Source of the DNA: Pyropia haitanensis
Taxonomy: Eukaryota; Rhodophyta; Bangiophyceae; Bangiales; Bangiaceae
Reading direction: 5' to 3'
DNA: 64,000 nt
NCBI GenBank assembly: GCA_008729055.1
Contig: SDUX01000090.1
Location: 62,001 to 126,000 of the forward strand
Positions 1-10,578 of this stretch are shown one piece after another. How positions within the stretch are numbered: the first letter of the stretch is position 1; the number at the start of each line of letters is the position of its first letter. The notes beneath the pieces were generated by a model that worked only from the letters and a program-made list of their open reading frames with translations, was not told where the DNA came from and made no database searches. The position numbers and the translations under genes are program-made.

Positions 1-212
1 TGCACACCTGGGGATCCGTTTGGACGTATGATTCTTGCGCGATTTCCCACCCGTACTGGGGGACGAGTATACGTGCGAGCCGCGGCAGAGCTCATGCGCT
101 GGCTGGCCAGCTTGTCTTTTTATGACATGATCTGTTTGCTTCCCGCTGGAGGAGCGGCTTCTTTATTATCTGATTGTGCGATGCACCTTGTTTCCTCCGC
201 TAAGCCCTCGCT
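1..212. other. Left window edge, no gene seen
   Basis: Short stretch 3' of the KDZ transposase stop. I see no gene, clear terminal inverted repeat or tandem repeat. The transposon end may lie here or outside the window. Confidence 0.4.
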
Positions 213-3200
213 CTAACGAGTTAAGTGCTCTTCCCTGTACCACAGAGGCCACCCGATGGCTCTCAAGCGGTGCGTGGCGCCGACCTCGTCGCATGCCTCG
301 CGGTACATCGCCGTAATGTTGCTGATGCACTGCTGAAACGCGGAGAACGTGAGGAAGTTCCGCTGGTTGAGCAAAGTAATAAACTGCTTCAAGCGCCTCG
401 TCGAGGCATTTCTCTGCTCGGACGACGACGTATTGAATCCCAGGAGTGTCTCGTATGATGTTGGGCAACGCGCCGAGGAGCAGGTCTTGTGGCTAGAACG
501 AAAGTGAAACGCGTCTACGCAAGTGTTGACCAGCTTCGCGACTCTCGGCACGCGACAGGCGTCTGCTTTGTGAGTACCACAGGCGAAGTCGTAAATCACG
601 CTGTCGGGAAGCGTTGGAAGGCGAGACACAATGAAGTCTAACGGCATTCGAGGGCCTTCGTGCCCATCCATCATGACAACCGCCACGCACTTGAGGTGGG
701 AGCAACAACAAAAAACACCAAATGTACCTGGTGTCCAACCATCTGCGCAGCCGTAGTCCTTCTCACAGGTAGAGTCTTCCTCCGTTCGCCTCCCGCCACT
801 CTTGAAGTCGAGGCCGGGCCGCAGCGGCGGCAGCAGAGGGCAAAAAATACCGGACCGATGGTAGTCACTCACAGCGTTGACGCGCTCGTCGCCGTACGCG
901 TCCCTCAGTGACGACGGAAGGAGCTGCTGCAGCCACATTTCGTCGTACTCGCCCGGTGCAATAGACCGCCCGATGACGCCATCGGCGACGTCTTTGCGGG
1001 TAGGTGGGGGCTCACCGTCGTCAACAGCAGCGGCGTCCGCTTCAATGAACCGGTCGTAGCGACCGGCAGTGTCGACCACCGCGCAAAGAAGAGCACGTAA
1101 CGACCTTCGGACGTGCGGCAGAGCGACCATAGCTGGGACGAGGCACGCGACAGCCCCGCGCAAGATGCGAAGCTCGCGCACTCGTGGATCCCGTAAAGTA
1201 CTTTCCAGCGCGCCCTCCGACCAGTTCATGTCATGCAGAGTTCTCTGGAGCAGCCGCACGGCGCCCCAATCCCCTTTGCTGCACCAAGGGAACACAGTCT
1301 CAGCGCACAACGCCCGCACGAAGGAGACGACCTTGGGCGCTGCGTTCACCGTTCTTGGAAATGACGGATGGAGCGAGATTTTTGCTCGCGCAGCGCGCGT
1401 CGCACCGCGCTGGCCGCCAGTATCTGCCAGTGCAGGCTCGTCGAAAATCGCTGCTCGCCGCCGGTCGGGGCATTGTGGAGCAGGATCTTGTTGGTCAGCC
1501 TCCGAGCTAGAAGCAACAAGCCGCGTCAATGAAGACAGGACCGCTGCCGGAAGCTTGACGCGAATGTCACGAGGGGAGTCAACGACAGCGCGCGCCAAGA
1601 TCATTGCGGCGTCCCTGCCGTAGAGCACCGTCCGGATGAAATGAACGAGAGCGGGGTGAATCTTATGGTCCGCCACGGGGTCAAACAGAACCGGTCCGTT
1701 CGCCTCGTCAGCCGAGCCCGTCGAGTCGCTAGAGTGCGCGGCCGCGTCGTCTCCATCGTGCATCAGCGACGGATGAAAGGCGACAACAGCGTAGACAGCG
1801 CCTTTAACTGCACCAAGTGACTTGAAACGCAAACCTTCCAAGTTTCGCTTGCCGTCTGCTTGAGCGTGACGTAAGGCGCACGAAAGAGCCAACACGACTT
1901 GATTATCGTAGACCAGGCTGCAAGAAGCCACAGCTCCAGAAACAATGTCCAGTGGGACGTCAATGCGCTCCATGTCCCGACGGTGCTTAGCTCGGATGCC
2001 CTGATAGAGACCATCGAAACATAAAACCTTGTAGGAACCATTGGGTAAAGTGCACACCTTGCATCTCAGCACAGCAGCCGGCATGCCGGCGACAACGAGC
2101 TCCAGGTACAACATGACGCCTTGGCGCAACACTTTCAGGACTCTCAAGTCGGTGGCAGCCAGGGGAAATCGGCACTCCCCGGACAGCTCCACCAAGTGAG
2201 TCCTTATCTGACATGACCCCGTCAAGCTGGAGCCATTCGCGACAAGACCGTAGGCGACGTTGAACAGGAACGGCTCCGTAAAACCGGTGTTTGGCGAAGA
2301 GAAAATGACGCCTTGCTCCGCCCCGTCAGGCATGACCTTAAGGTCACAAGCGGTACAAAGCCACCACTTGAGCCAACAGTCGGCAGCACCATCCTCAAAC
2401 TCCACCCTTACGGCATCTTTGCCGCGGTGCCCCCCCATCAGAAACACACCCAAGCATGAAGGGCACATGTCTACCGGTGCGTACGTGTACTCCTGCCGCA
2501 AAGACGCATGTCGCCGCAGCTCCGCATCATGCTTGAACGCGTCAGTGGACGGAACGGCACTGCGCGGCCGGTGTGACCTTCGATACTTGAACTTGATTCG
2601 TTCCAGCGGTGTCATCCGCTCTACAGGCTCCTCTTCAGCGTCAGCTTCTGCGTCAGCTGCATCCCCTTCTGCCGCTTCGGACACAACCCGTCGAGCAACT
2701 TCGGCGTGCGTACATGCAAGGCCTTGCTCTGTACATGACATACAGGTCCAAAAGTTGGCTCTCGACTTTCGAACCAAGGCCCATGGCCAGTTGCCGCCGA
2801 CACTGCGTACACCACATAGCGAATCCCCAAACAGCTGCCCGTCACCTTCAGTCCTTGGCGGTCCGAGGCGCGAACGGAAGGCCCTCAACAGCTCCGCGGG
2901 CGCCACACCACATGCGCTGCTGACCAATCCAAACCCGAGTTGAAGGTCGTCCGCAAACATGCACTTGACACGCAGACACTGCTCGGCGCAGCTACAAGCA
3001 CAAACAACTTCCGCGTTGTTGTCCTCGACGAGAGACAACTCGATAGCGGCTGCTTGGTCCAATCCATCCTTTGTGCGTGGCCCGTTGCGACCGAACTTGG
3101 CGACCAGCCCCACATGCCCGACGGGTACAGTGGAGAAAATACGGCCACTCATTTTCTTGTCACTGAAGAAAGCTAGCTTGTCCCGGAGTTTGTTGATGCG

Positions 3201-3755
3201 CTCAACCGCGTCCACACGAAAGCCGGGAGCGATCCCGTCACACAAGATGACGGACCGGACGTCTCTGCAAAACACCACGGCGGACACATCAGGAAGCGAC
3301 CGCCGTACGTCCAAACCGGAACCCAACTCACGCCCCCTTCCAGGCCGCTGAAATCCCTTGAGCTTGCCAGCGGTGACCCATTCCTCATCAGGTGGGAGCG
3401 GATCGGGCACGTCGTCGAAGTCGCAGTCAGGCTCAGATGGTTCGTCCAGACCGGCTGCATCGCCAGCCACAACTGGACCGCCTGAATCGATGGAGTCACT
3501 CGTCGAGAGACCAGCATTGATCACTGCCGCAGTGTTATGCAGCAGTGCTTCGACAGGGAAGCGACGAGAGCGGATACCTTGCACGGCCAGTGTCGCCGGA
3601 GCTGGACGGAAAGCCTCGTCATCGCCCACCGATGGGTTCTCCATCAGTGGCGCAAGACCGCGACGCATCGGCGCATGCAAGACAGCATTCATGCCGTCCT
3701 CCCTGGTGACCCGCTGAACGATGGAGTCAAACAGAAATGGACGAGGCCGCTTCAT
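213..3755 (-). CDS. KDZ (Kyakuja-Dileera-Zisupton) family transposase
   Basis: Probable DNA-transposon transposase of 1180 aa, starting at the first in-frame ATG (3753-3755); open reading continues upstream to 3797 without another ATG. Around residues 350-370 there is a CxC/SWIM-like zinc-binding block (FWTCMSCTEQGLACTH), and near residue 435 a Cys pair followed by WWLCTACD, both usual N-terminal features of KDZ proteins. The C-terminal catalytic region shows MMDGHE (about residue 1020), the signature YDFAC (about 1050), VDAFHFRSSHKTC and then SSSEQRNASTRR (about 1115). These match the KDZ pattern in which acidic residues and the Cys/His motif replace a classical DDE triad. No stop or frameshift interrupts it. 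A minisatellite begins about 95 bp upstream. The family call is firm; activity is unknown because both element ends are unresolved. Confidence 0.85.
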   Translation of the reverse strand: MKRPRPFLFDSIVQRVTREDGMNAVLHAPMRRGLAPLMENPSVGDDEAFRPAPATLAVQGIRSRRFPVEALLHNTAAVINAGLSTSDSIDSGGPVVAGDAAGLDEPSEPDCDFDDVPDPLPPDEEWVTAGKLKGFQRPGRGRELGSGLDVRRSLPDVSAVVFCRDVRSVILCDGIAPGFRVDAVERINKLRDKLAFFSDKKMSGRIFSTVPVGHVGLVAKFGRNGPRTKDGLDQAAAIELSLVEDNNAEVVCACSCAEQCLRVKCMFADDLQLGFGLVSSACGVAPAELLRAFRSRLGPPRTEGDGQLFGDSLCGVRSVGGNWPWALVRKSRANFWTCMSCTEQGLACTHAEVARRVVSEAAEGDAADAEADAEEEPVERMTPLERIKFKYRRSHRPRSAVPSTDAFKHDAELRRHASLRQEYTYAPVDMCPSCLGVFLMGGHRGKDAVRVEFEDGAADCWLKWWLCTACDLKVMPDGAEQGVIFSSPNTGFTEPFLFNVAYGLVANGSSLTGSCQIRTHLVELSGECRFPLAATDLRVLKVLRQGVMLYLELVVAGMPAAVLRCKVCTLPNGSYKVLCFDGLYQGIRAKHRRDMERIDVPLDIVSGAVASCSLVYDNQVVLALSCALRHAQADGKRNLEGLRFKSLGAVKGAVYAVVAFHPSLMHDGDDAAAHSSDSTGSADEANGPVLFDPVADHKIHPALVHFIRTVLYGRDAAMILARAVVDSPRDIRVKLPAAVLSSLTRLVASSSEADQQDPAPQCPDRRRAAIFDEPALADTGGQRGATRAARAKISLHPSFPRTVNAAPKVVSFVRALCAETVFPWCSKGDWGAVRLLQRTLHDMNWSEGALESTLRDPRVRELRILRGAVACLVPAMVALPHVRRSLRALLCAVVDTAGRYDRFIEADAAAVDDGEPPPTRKDVADGVIGRSIAPGEYDEMWLQQLLPSSLRDAYGDERVNAVSDYHRSGIFCPLLPPLRPGLDFKSGGRRTEEDSTCEKDYGCADGWTPGTFGVFCCCSHLKCVAVVMMDGHEGPRMPLDFIVSRLPTLPDSVIYDFACGTHKADACRVPRVAKLVNTCVDAFHFRSSHKTCSSARCPTSYETLLGFNTSSSEQRNASTRRLKQFITLLNQRNFLTFSAFQQCISNITAMYREACDEVGATHRLRAIGWPLWYREEHLTR

Positions 3756-3850
3756 TCTCCACAACCAAGCCGTTAACGCAGACGCCCACAAAAACAAACA
3801 CAGAAAGCGGGGCGCATCCGCCGGGATGGAGGCACGCGAAGATACAAGCC

Positions 3851-4440
3851 GTCACGCGCCGCAGCGACGTGGCGACACCGGAGGTCCGGCAACATCAGCC
3901 GCGCAGGTAAGGAGGGGGCCGTCATGCGTGGCAGCGTCGTGGCGACGCCAGTCACCCGCCAACAGCAGGCGCGCACGTAGGTAGTGGCCGTCAAGCGATA
4001 CAGCGTCTTGGCGACGCCAGACGCCCGGCAACAGCAGGCTCGCACGTAGGTAATGGCCGTCAAGCGTGGCAGCGTCGTGGCGACGCCAGACGCCCGCCAA
4101 CAGCAGGCGCGCACGTAGGTAGTGGCCGTCATGCGTGGCAGCGTCGTGGCGACACCAGACGCCCGGCTACAGCAGGCGCGCACGTACGAAGGGGGCCGTC
4201 AAGCGATGCAGCGACGTGGCCACGCCAGACGCCCGCCAACAGCAGGCGCGCACGTAGGTAATGGCCGTCAAGCGTGGCAGCGTCGTGGCGACGGCAGACG
4301 CCCGACAACAGCAGGCGCGCACGCAGGGAGGGGGCCGTCAAGCAACGCAGCGACGTGACGACGCCAGAGATCCGGCCAGGGCAGGTGCGCACGTAGGTAG
4401 TGGCCGGCAAGTGTTGCAGCGTCGTTGCGGCGCCGGAGAT
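3851..4440. repeat. 69-70 bp tandem minisatellite upstream of the KDZ gene
   Basis: About nine imperfect units repeat with a period of 69-70 bp. The marker GGCCGTCA recurs at intervals of 70, 69, 69, 69, 70, 69, 70 and 69 bp, ending near 4406. Each unit also carries a GGCGACGCCAGACGCCCG core and AACAGCAGGCGCGCACG. KDZ/Zisupton elements often carry subterminal repeats, so this may be the 5' subterminal part of the transposon. ORFs through it are repeat artefacts. Confidence 0.85.
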
Positions 4441-5299
4441 GTAGCGCGCACACAGCGGCGGTCAATCCACGTCGAGCGACAGGGACGTCGCGGCGTGCTT
4501 CCACCAGGGGGGACGGACGCAACGAGACGGCAGCGGCACCACGCGCGCACGGACGGCGCACAGATCGTGGCGCACGCGCGCCGCAAGGATGGGTGTGGCA
4601 CGAGCGGCCACTGCGTCGCGATGGCGGATAGGTACGGAAGGTCGACTGAACCGTAGATCGAAGATATAGGAATCCAGTACAGGAGGCAGGTCAGGATGGG
4701 TGGCCACCGCATGATGTGGTATCCATGGGAGCTCCTAAGCGGTGCTGCCAGCGCCAGATCTCGACAACGCAGTCCGTCCAATATGGAAAGTAGACCGCCA
4801 TTTCCAGAAGACAAATATCCAACATGTGAATGATCGACCGGACAATTGGATTCGCCAGAATGGACGCTGTACAATTGTTGAGTAATGAAGCTGTTTGCAT
4901 ATTCAAATGTGGCGTTCAAATATATTGTCAAATATTCTTTACATGCGTAAGTGTCGAGAACGTGTCAACAAGTGTCGCTAAAATTCCCCCCGGAGTTTTC
5001 TTCAATTTGTGCGCGAACGTCAAGCAAGCGATCGTCCACCTGACGTCCCATGGTGGACGTTAAGAGGTAGCTGGTGCTACGTGTTTCTCTGCGGACGTCA
5101 TGAAGACTGTACGGTCATGCAAGCGCCGCGGACACTCGTCATCCGCCCGGGCGCGTGGCGGGCAATGCGGCGGGGCGCGCTGGACAGCGCGGCGCCGCGT
5201 AGCGTGCGCTGCACTGCTACCCGCGGTTTTAATCCGGGCGTGCGGTGACGGGCGCCGGCGTGGTTCAAGTGCCACAGACACCAGCCACCCAGCGAGGTA
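4441..5299. other. Intergenic, GC-rich then AT-richer
   Basis: The first 250 bp are GC-rich and resemble decayed minisatellite. From about 4650 to 5060 the composition becomes AT-richer. I see no protein with credible composition, no RNA gene and no repeat. Confidence 0.4.
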
Positions 5300-5735
5300 G
5301 GTTGCGGGACGCCCGGCGAGGCGCACGGCGGGGCGCGGCGGAGCGCGCGGCGGGGGGGCGGGGGGCGGGGGCGGGGCGGGGCGCGGGGGCAGGGCGCGGC
5401 GCGCCCCGCGGGGCGCTCCGCACATTTTCATGACGAACTTTCGTAATCCAGCCAGCTTCCTCATTCAAAACGTGTGGAACGTGGCACATTCTCGAAACGA
5501 TCTGGACGGGGTTCTGGCGCCCCAGATATCATTCGAGGCATGTCTGAGGCCTGAATCTGGGGCGCAGAACGGGGCCGTGGGGAGATCGCTGACCGCAAAT
5601 ATGCCAACAGGCAACCCGACCGTCATGGGATACGTGCTTCCGATTGGTGCACGCACCTGACTCGAGGCGGAGTGAGTCCACGGCAGCCGCAGGCTGGGTG
5701 CGCCTGAAGCAACTGAGGACGGACCCGGAGTGGAT
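5300..5735 (+). repeat. Diverged arm module in right-arm orientation
   Basis: A GC array (5300-5415) is followed by sequence resembling the right arm at 9370-9683 in the same orientation. The best match is GACTCGAGGCGGAGTGAGTCC and CAGCCGCAGGCTGG at 5659-5699, against the equivalent block at 9628-9664. Similarity elsewhere in the module is weak. It makes the left cluster itself roughly palindromic with 5812-6664. Confidence 0.5.
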
Positions 5736-5792
5736 CGCTCTCGATGCGGAGTGAAATTGTCTCGAGCCGGAGTGGAGTGTTTCCCCGTGTTG
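5723..5792 (+). repeat. Centre unit, left copy of a ~70 bp direct repeat
   Basis: The unit runs ACCCGGAGTGGATCGCTCTC, then GATGCGGAGTG, TCTCGAGCCGGAG and TGGAGTGTTTCCCCGTGTTG. Two related units in the same orientation lie at 9692-9759 and 9765-9835, just outside the right arm. The unit keeps its orientation while the arms invert. Confidence 0.75.
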
Positions 5793-5811
5793 GGTCCGTC
5801 CTGGGGCACGG

Positions 5812-6664
5812 TGAGGGCTTCCATCCTGCGGCTGGGGCGGACCCTCTCCGCCTCGAGTCTTAACCGTGGACCTATAGGATGCGCGCAATCTACCCGGGAC
5901 CACACGGTGGGGGTCGAATTTGAGGCTCTCATTCACTCCGCTGCGACGACCTGAACCGCAGATTCACGCCACCGTCGCCCGCTGGCCTATATCTCGCGCG
6001 TCCCATTCTCGACAGGATCAGGCCGCACACATGCCACGTTGCGCGCTTTTCCAAAAGTCATGCGTGCCGGATCTCGAAACCTTTCGTCTGAAAAACGCCC
6101 ACGCCCCGCGCACCCGGGGCCCCCCGCGCCCCCGGGGCCCCCCGCGCCCCCGCGGGGCGCCCGCGCCGCCCGCGCCGCCCGCGCCGCCGCCCGCGCCGCC
6201 CGCGCCGCCCGCGCCGCCGCCCGCGCCGCCCGCGCCGCCCGCGCCGCCGCCCGCGCCGCCCGCGCCGCCGCCCGCGCCGCCCGCGCCGCCGCCCGCGCCG
6301 CCCGCGCCGCCCGCGCCGCCCGCGCCGCCCGCGCCGCCCGCGTCGCCCGCGCCGGCGCCGCCGGCGCCCGCGTCGCGCCCGCGCCGGCCGCGCCCGCGCG
6401 GCCCCCGCGCCGCTCCCGCGCCAGCGCCGCCCGCGCCGCGCCAGCGACGCCCGTGCGCGCGCGCCCGCTCGTGCAATGCCTGGGCGCGCGTCCGCGCACA
6501 CGTCGTCCGCACCCGCGCCGTCCGCGTCCGCGCCGCTGGCGCCCGCGCCGGGACGCGCCACGAGCGCCGCTACGAAAAATCCCGGCCTCGCGAACCTGGC
6601 CCTTCTCTCTTCACTTCCGTCAATTACAGTACTCTTCATGGACGCTCTCACCCAGTACAGGCAA
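5812..6664 (+). repeat. Left arm of a long inverted repeat
   Basis: This 853-bp arm is the near-identical reverse complement of 8831-9683. It contains a unique block (5812-6100), a (CGCGCCGCC)n simple array (about 6110-6450) and a unique inner end (6450-6664, including CTCTTCATGGACGCTCTCAC). ORFs across the GC array encode only Ala/Pro/Gly/Arg strings and are treated as artefacts. Confidence 0.9.
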
Positions 6665-7130
6665 CCTTAACCCCTCCCTAATTTTCATTAACCCACCCTT
6701 AAGTGGCTCTAACCACCCCCTAACCGGCCCTAAGTGGCCTTAGCAACCTTAACCCCCCACTAAATTTCATTAACCCACCCTTAAGTGGCCCTAACCACCC
6801 CCTAAACGGCCCTAAGTGGCCTTAGCAACCTTAACCCCCCACTAATGTTCAATAACCCACCCCTAAGTGGCTCGAACCACCCCCTAAACCGCCATAAGTG
6901 GCCTTAGAAACCTTAACCCCCCACTCATTTTCATTAACCCACCCTTAAGTGGCCCTAACCACCCCCTAAACCGCCCTAAGTGTCCTTAGCAACCTTAACC
7001 CATCCCTAAGTTTCATTAACCCACCCCTAAGTGGCCCTAACCACCCCCTAAACGGCCCTAAGTGGCCTTAGCAACCTGAACCCGTCCCTAATTTTCATTA
7101 ACCACCCCCTAAACGGCCTAATAACCCTCA
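6664..7130. repeat. 82-bp tandem repeat rich in CCCTAA/CCTTAA
   Basis: Six units with an exact 82-bp period: the marker CATTAACCC (one copy CAATAACCC) starts at 6686, 6768, 6850, 6932, 7014 and 7096. Each unit contains ACCCACCCTTAAGTGG, CCCTAACCACCCCCTAA and GGCCCTAAGTGGCCTTAGCA, giving many telomere-like CCCTAA hexamers. It starts exactly where the left arm stops. Confidence 0.92.
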
Positions 7131-7934
7131 ATTTCAGGAAAAAAGAGAAAAAGTCGCTCTAAAAGTGCTCAAAAACACGTCCCAAGTCAATGTTCCTGGA
7201 CATTAAATTATCCTCGTTCAGAGGTGCGTCTGATGCTGGCACTCCTGTGTCGAACGGTTATCATGACCTCTAGTACTTGGCGTGCAAGCGTCGATTTGGC
7301 CCGTTTGCGGGACATCTCCACCCACAGTGACTCGGGATCGTGTCCGTTTCTGGATCTAATGCCTGTAACCTCTGCGCATGACCCGGACGGCTCTCCATGC
7401 TAGGTCCGGTCATCATTGGACATCATGCGGCGACGCAAGGCCCGTACAGGTGCCAAAATCGGGGGTACGCGTCTTTACGGTGCCATAACGGGCGTCCCCG
7501 ACCTTTGCACACCGATTTTCTTGCTTTCCCAGTGGATGCGCACCATCGACTTGCCCTGACCAAGTTTTGGTTTGAATATTGTAAATTGGTTACTCCTGAG
7601 CCCTGACATGGTGCCTTGTGGTGTCATATTGCAGAAGACAGGCAGACAGCTGAGCGTCAAGTGGCGTATCCGTACAACCCATCAAGTCGGATTCTACAAA
7701 ATCGATGGAGGGCTCCTCAGTGGGATGCAAGATGGCGGAAACCCCGGTTGAACCGGTCCCCCGGTCATTTGGGGGTCCCTGGGGACCCCCTCCAAAACCC
7801 CCCCAGGTGGGTCTTTCCGCGCAGGTGGCCAAGTGCCACGCTGCGGGAACGACTGTAGGACGTCCTGGGAGGACTCTGTGAGGTTATAGAGCTCGAGAAA
7901 TGACCTCAGGAGTGTCTCGAACGTCTAATTCTAC
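7131..7934. other. Unique spacer inside the inverted repeat
   Basis: No gene recognised. An almost perfect palindrome, GGGGGTCCCTGGGGACCCCC, lies near 7771-7790. The rest is non-repetitive and of mixed composition. Confidence 0.4.
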
Positions 7935-8800
7935 CCTAAACAACCCCGAATGGGCCTTAGTACGCGCGCAAGTCGGGTTGAGTCGCCCATATTACGGCTA
8001 AGTCCCCCTCATAAGCTTCATATTGAGCCTAATAGGCTCTTGATGCTCCCTAGTGATCCTTATACCACATTCATATGATTTATTTCACCTAATGCACCCC
8101 TAATGACGCCTAATGAGGCCTAAGTCACCTTAACCCAGCCTAATATTCCCCGAATGACCTGAAGTTCAGCCTAACCCACCTCGAATGACCCCTAATGCGA
8201 ACTGAACAAGTTCCAAGTCCCACTTAAACCAGAAAAACGACTTAAGGTTAGCCTTAATGGGCTCTTGATCCTCCCTAATGATCTTTATACCACATCCATT
8301 TCACCTAATCGACCTTAACCCACGCCTTATTCACCCTTAACCCACCTAACCATCCCCTAATCTCCTTAATGTACCCCTACTCACCTGAACTTTAACCAAA
8401 CCACCCCCTAAGTGGTCTAATGTAGCCTTAATGGGGCCTTAATGAACCTAAATGGGCACTTAGATGTGGATTTGGTCTCATAATGCGCCCTAATAGGCCT
8501 CTGATCCTCCTTAGTGATCCTTATACCACATTCATTTTACCTAATCGACCTTAACCCACGCCTAACCCACCTTCAACCCACCTAACCACCCCCGACTCAC
8601 CCTAATGTACCCCTAATGTGCTAAAGTTAAGCCTAATCACCCCTTAAGTGGCCATATGTAGCTCTAATGGGGCCTTGATGGCCTGAAAGTCGCACTTAGT
8701 TGGGTATTAGGACTTAAAGTGGGCCCCAATCGGCCTCTGATATTCCCTAGTGATCCTCATACCACATTTTTTTCACCTAATCGAACTTAACCCACGCCTC
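7935..8800. repeat. 225-236 bp degenerate tandem repeat, CCTAA-rich
   Basis: Four units carry the landmark TCCYTAGTGATCCTTATACCACAT. Its TATACCACAT portion starts at about 8061, 8286, 8522 and 8758, giving periods of 225, 236 and 236 bp. Units also share CACCTAATCGACCTTAACCC. It is CCTAA-rich like the 82-bp array but a distinct unit. Confidence 0.8.
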
Positions 8801-8830
8801 GTCGACGGCATCCCCCAGCCGCTGCCGAGG

Positions 8831-9683
8831 CCGCCTGTACTGGGTGAGAGCGTCCATGAAGAGTACTGTAATTGACGGAAGTGAAGAGAGAAGGGCCAGG
8901 TTCGCGAGGCCGGGATTTTTCGTGGCGGCGCTCGTGGCGCGGCGCGGCGCGGGCGCCAGCGGCGCGGACGCGGACGGCGCGGGTGCGGACGGCGTGTGCG
9001 CGGACGCACGCCCAGGCATTGCACGAGCGGGCGCGCGCGCACGGGCGTCGCTGGCGCGGCGCGGGCGGCGCTGGCGCGGGAGCGGCGCGGGGGCCGCGCG
9101 GGCGCGGCCGGCGCGGGCGCGACGCGGGCGCCGGCGGCGCCGGCGCGGGCGACGCGGGCGGCGCGGGCGGCGCGGGCGGCGCTGGCGCGGCGCGGCCGCG
9201 GGCGGCGCGGGAGCGGCGCGGGCGGCGGCGCGGGCGGCGCGGGCGGCGCGGGCGGCGCGGGCGGCGCGGGCGGCGCGGGCGGCGCGGGCGGCGCGGGCGG
9301 CGGCGCGGGCGGCGCGGGCGGCGCGGGCGGAGCGGGCGGCGCGGGCGCCCCGCGGGCGCGCGGGGGGCCCCGGGTGCGCGGGGCGGGGGCGTTTTTTAGA
9401 CGAAAGGTTTCGAGATCCGGCACGCATGACTTTTGGAAAAGCGCGCAACGTGGCATGTGTGAGGCGGGATCCTGTCGAGAATGGGACGCGCGAGATGTAG
9501 GCCAGCGGGCGACGGTGGCGTGAATCTGCGGTTCAGGTCGTCGCACAGAGTGAATGAGAGCCTCAAATTCGACCCCCACCGTGTGGTCCCGGGTAGATTG
9601 CGCGCATCCTATAGGTCCACGGTTAAGACTCGAGGCGGAGAGGGTCCGCCCCAGCCGCAGGCTGGAGGCCTTCACTGCGCACC
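8831..9683 (-). repeat. Right arm of the long inverted repeat
   Basis: Reverse-complement copy of 5812-6664, with the same order from the inner end: inner unique sequence, (GGCGGCGCGG)n array (about 9040-9380) and outer unique block with the Lys/Arg-poor GC boundary. The GC arrays differ in detail between arms, as expected for slippage, while the flanking unique parts match closely. Confidence 0.9.
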
Positions 9684-9691
9684 CCGACGCC

Positions 9692-9835
9692 CCCGGAGTA
9701 CAAAACACTCGATGCGGAGCGTAAATGTCTCGAGTCGGAGCGGAGTGTTTCCTTGTGCTCGACGGACCCGGAGCGTAAAGCTCTCGATGCGGAGCGTAAA
9801 TGTCTCGAGTCGGAGCGGAGTGTTTCCCCGTGTTG
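9692..9835 (+). repeat. Two centre units outside the right arm
   Basis: Two tandem copies (9692-9759, 9765-9835) of the unit also seen at 5723-5792. Each has CTCGATGCGGAGCGTAAATG, TCTCGAGTCGGAGCGGAG and TGTTTCC. The AGYG/CGTAAA spacing suggests a site array rather than coding sequence. Confidence 0.8.
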
Positions 9836-9839
9836 CTCC

Positions 9840-10578
9840 ACCTTACCCGACGGGGAAATCCCAGACTGACTGCGTGGCCGTGGCACCCACAAAGCTGCCC
9901 GCCGGCACTGCCGGGGCGGCTACGAGCGACACCCCCCAGCCGCACCCCGCCGCCGCCCCCGCCGCGGTAAGCAGAACGTCCAGGCAGCAAGCGCCGAGGC
10001 TGGCAGCCGCGGCAGCCCCGCCCATGGCTGCGTGGGGGGTGCGGGGGCGCATAACCACCGGGTCGGCGGGACCCGCCGTGGCAACCCCCACTGCCCGGTT
10101 GTCGGACGGCGCGTGGATGTCTCCCTCACGCCTTCCCAGACGCGGAAGGCCTGCAACAGAGAGCGCCACGGCCGCCCCTGCCTGGCGTGTTGCCGCCGCC
10201 GCCACATCCTCCGCCCAGCTTGTCCCCGCCGCCGCTCCTGGCCCCGCTTGACGCGTTGCCGTCGTCGCCGCCGCCGCTGCCGCCGGCCCCGGCCGACCGG
10301 GACACATTTTAAGACGCAGTGGGGGTGGATGCGGATCCCGCGGTGTCCTCTGCCCCCGCCCTCGAGGGGGCAGCAAGGAAAGGCCGGCCACCTGACCTGG
10401 TCGTGGCGGCGGCGGCGACGGAGAGGGCGGGGGCGTCGCCCCTGGCGGGGCACCCCGCGAGGACAACGGAGACGGCAGCGGTGGTGGCGGCGCGGCCGCC
10501 ACCACCTCCGGTCGCCGCGACGGCGCCAGCCGCAGGAGGGGTGAGGGTGGTGGCCCCACCGGAGGCGCCAACGGCGGT
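9840..10578. other. Very GC-rich stretch, coding status unclear
   Basis: Long Ala/Pro/Arg frames exist on both strands. A minus-strand frame ending near 9843 includes a hydrophobic Ala-rich segment (CCLDVLLTAAGAAAGCGWGV) that could be a membrane helix of an unrecognised gene. Composition alone can produce this, so no CDS is called. Confidence 0.25.

Noticed and set aside
6664..7130. True telomere
   Set aside because: Unit is 82 bp rather than a short hexamer array, and it is internal between inverted arms.
7397..7860. Small frames in the spacer of the inverted repeat
   Set aside because: Short, overlapping on both strands and without domain content.
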